Source: Rikenellaceae bacterium (GTDB taxonomy: Bacteria; Bacteroidota; Bacteroidia; Bacteroidales; Rikenellaceae). From it: DNA of 64,000 nucleotides. Below, one piece after another: positions 63,869 through 64,000 of this stretch; positions within the stretch are counted from its first letter, which is position 1; each line of letters opens with the position of its first letter. The stretch is taken from contig SUZK01000004.1 of the NCBI GenBank assembly GCA_015059955.1, positions 1 to 64,000 of the forward strand, written 5' to 3'. The notes under the pieces were generated by a model. That model did not search any database and was not told the origin of the DNA. It saw nothing but the letters and a program-made list of their open reading frames with translations. The translations under genes and the position numbers were made by a program.

Positions 63869-64000
63869 CTATCCATTACGCTTTTCGAGCCTTACACGTG
63901 TAAGCTTTTCCTTGAAGCCGCCCTCGCATCTAAATCGCTCGCCCTCAGCCGCTATAAAGCTCACGAGTATCTTATCCTCTTGGCTTAGCAAGACAATAAG
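63869..64000 (-). CDS. 3' end of an unidentified protein gene (truncated by the window edge)
   Basis: The reading frame is open on the minus strand from the window edge to a TAG at 63869-63871, encoding the last 43 residues. These include LIVLLSQEDKILVSFIAAEG and end with RVRLEKRNG. No family can be assigned from this tail. It probably precedes the BACON lipoprotein gene in one transcript. Confidence 0.6.
   Translation of the reverse strand, partial: LIVLLSQEDKILVSFIAAEGERFRCEGGFKEKLTRVRLEKRNG

Overview
The window reads as chromosomal DNA of a gut-type member of the Bacteroidales. Most transcription units start at the Bacteroidetes promoter type (-33 TTTG, 18-20 nt spacer, -7 TAnnTTTG). Other pointers are BACON-type surface lipoproteins, a TonB receptor next to a DUF4374 lipoprotein, DUF4271 beside hemD, a DUF3467 protein and an Ala/Lys-rich tail on ribosomal protein L17. 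A Rikenellaceae/Alistipes-like host is my guess from general style and was not tested.

Layout. 1-600 holds three near-identical leftward promoters and a boxA-like sequence, probably the control region of an rRNA operon lying off the left edge. 605-3526 (-) carries a Gate-domain membrane protein and a phosphate-selective-type porin. 3713-6223 (+) is lysS-tpiA. 6416-11202 (-) is a xenosiderophore uptake operon of the XusABC type (TonB receptor, DUF4374 lipoprotein, PepSY membrane protein). It diverges from a membrane-anchored TPR regulator (11390-13045, +) across a palindrome-rich gap. 13290-18349 (+) has an M16 zinc peptidase, dapD and a BACON-like lipoprotein. 18667-27864 (-) is mostly housekeeping: ridA, yidD/rnpA, hemD, DUF4271, a histidine kinase, an S41 protease, ispH, cmk and a LysE-type exporter. 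A META lipoprotein (19113-19535) and a DUF3467 protein (28180-28482) lie on the + strand.

28579-39557 (-) is an array of four large paralogous lipoproteins built from repeated FN3-like modules, plus a BACON-like lipoprotein. 39911-58999 (-) is the complete str/S10/spc/alpha ribosomal superoperon, read from rpsL leftward to rplQ. Its order is conventional except for a 905-bp non-coding stretch between rpsN and rpsH. That stretch folds extensively and ends in a hairpin followed by a fresh promoter. 59334-64000 (-) has an SGNH hydrolase lipoprotein, a fifth FN3-like lipoprotein, a large BACON lipoprotein and the 3' end of another gene.

The most interesting unexplained content is non-coding. (1) The rpsN-rpsH gap looks like a large structured RNA, with a tetraloop and G.U pairs that make sense only on the minus strand. 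(2) A modular palindromic repeat family (18410-18668, 35776-35818, 39742-39908) shows paired base changes between copies and lies just downstream of minus-strand stop codons. (3) A 124-bp inverted-repeat-bounded element (6287-6410) sits in the same kind of position. (4) A GAAA-capped hairpin leader lies between rpsJ and rplC. No CRISPR array, tRNA, prophage, insertion sequence or defence system was seen.
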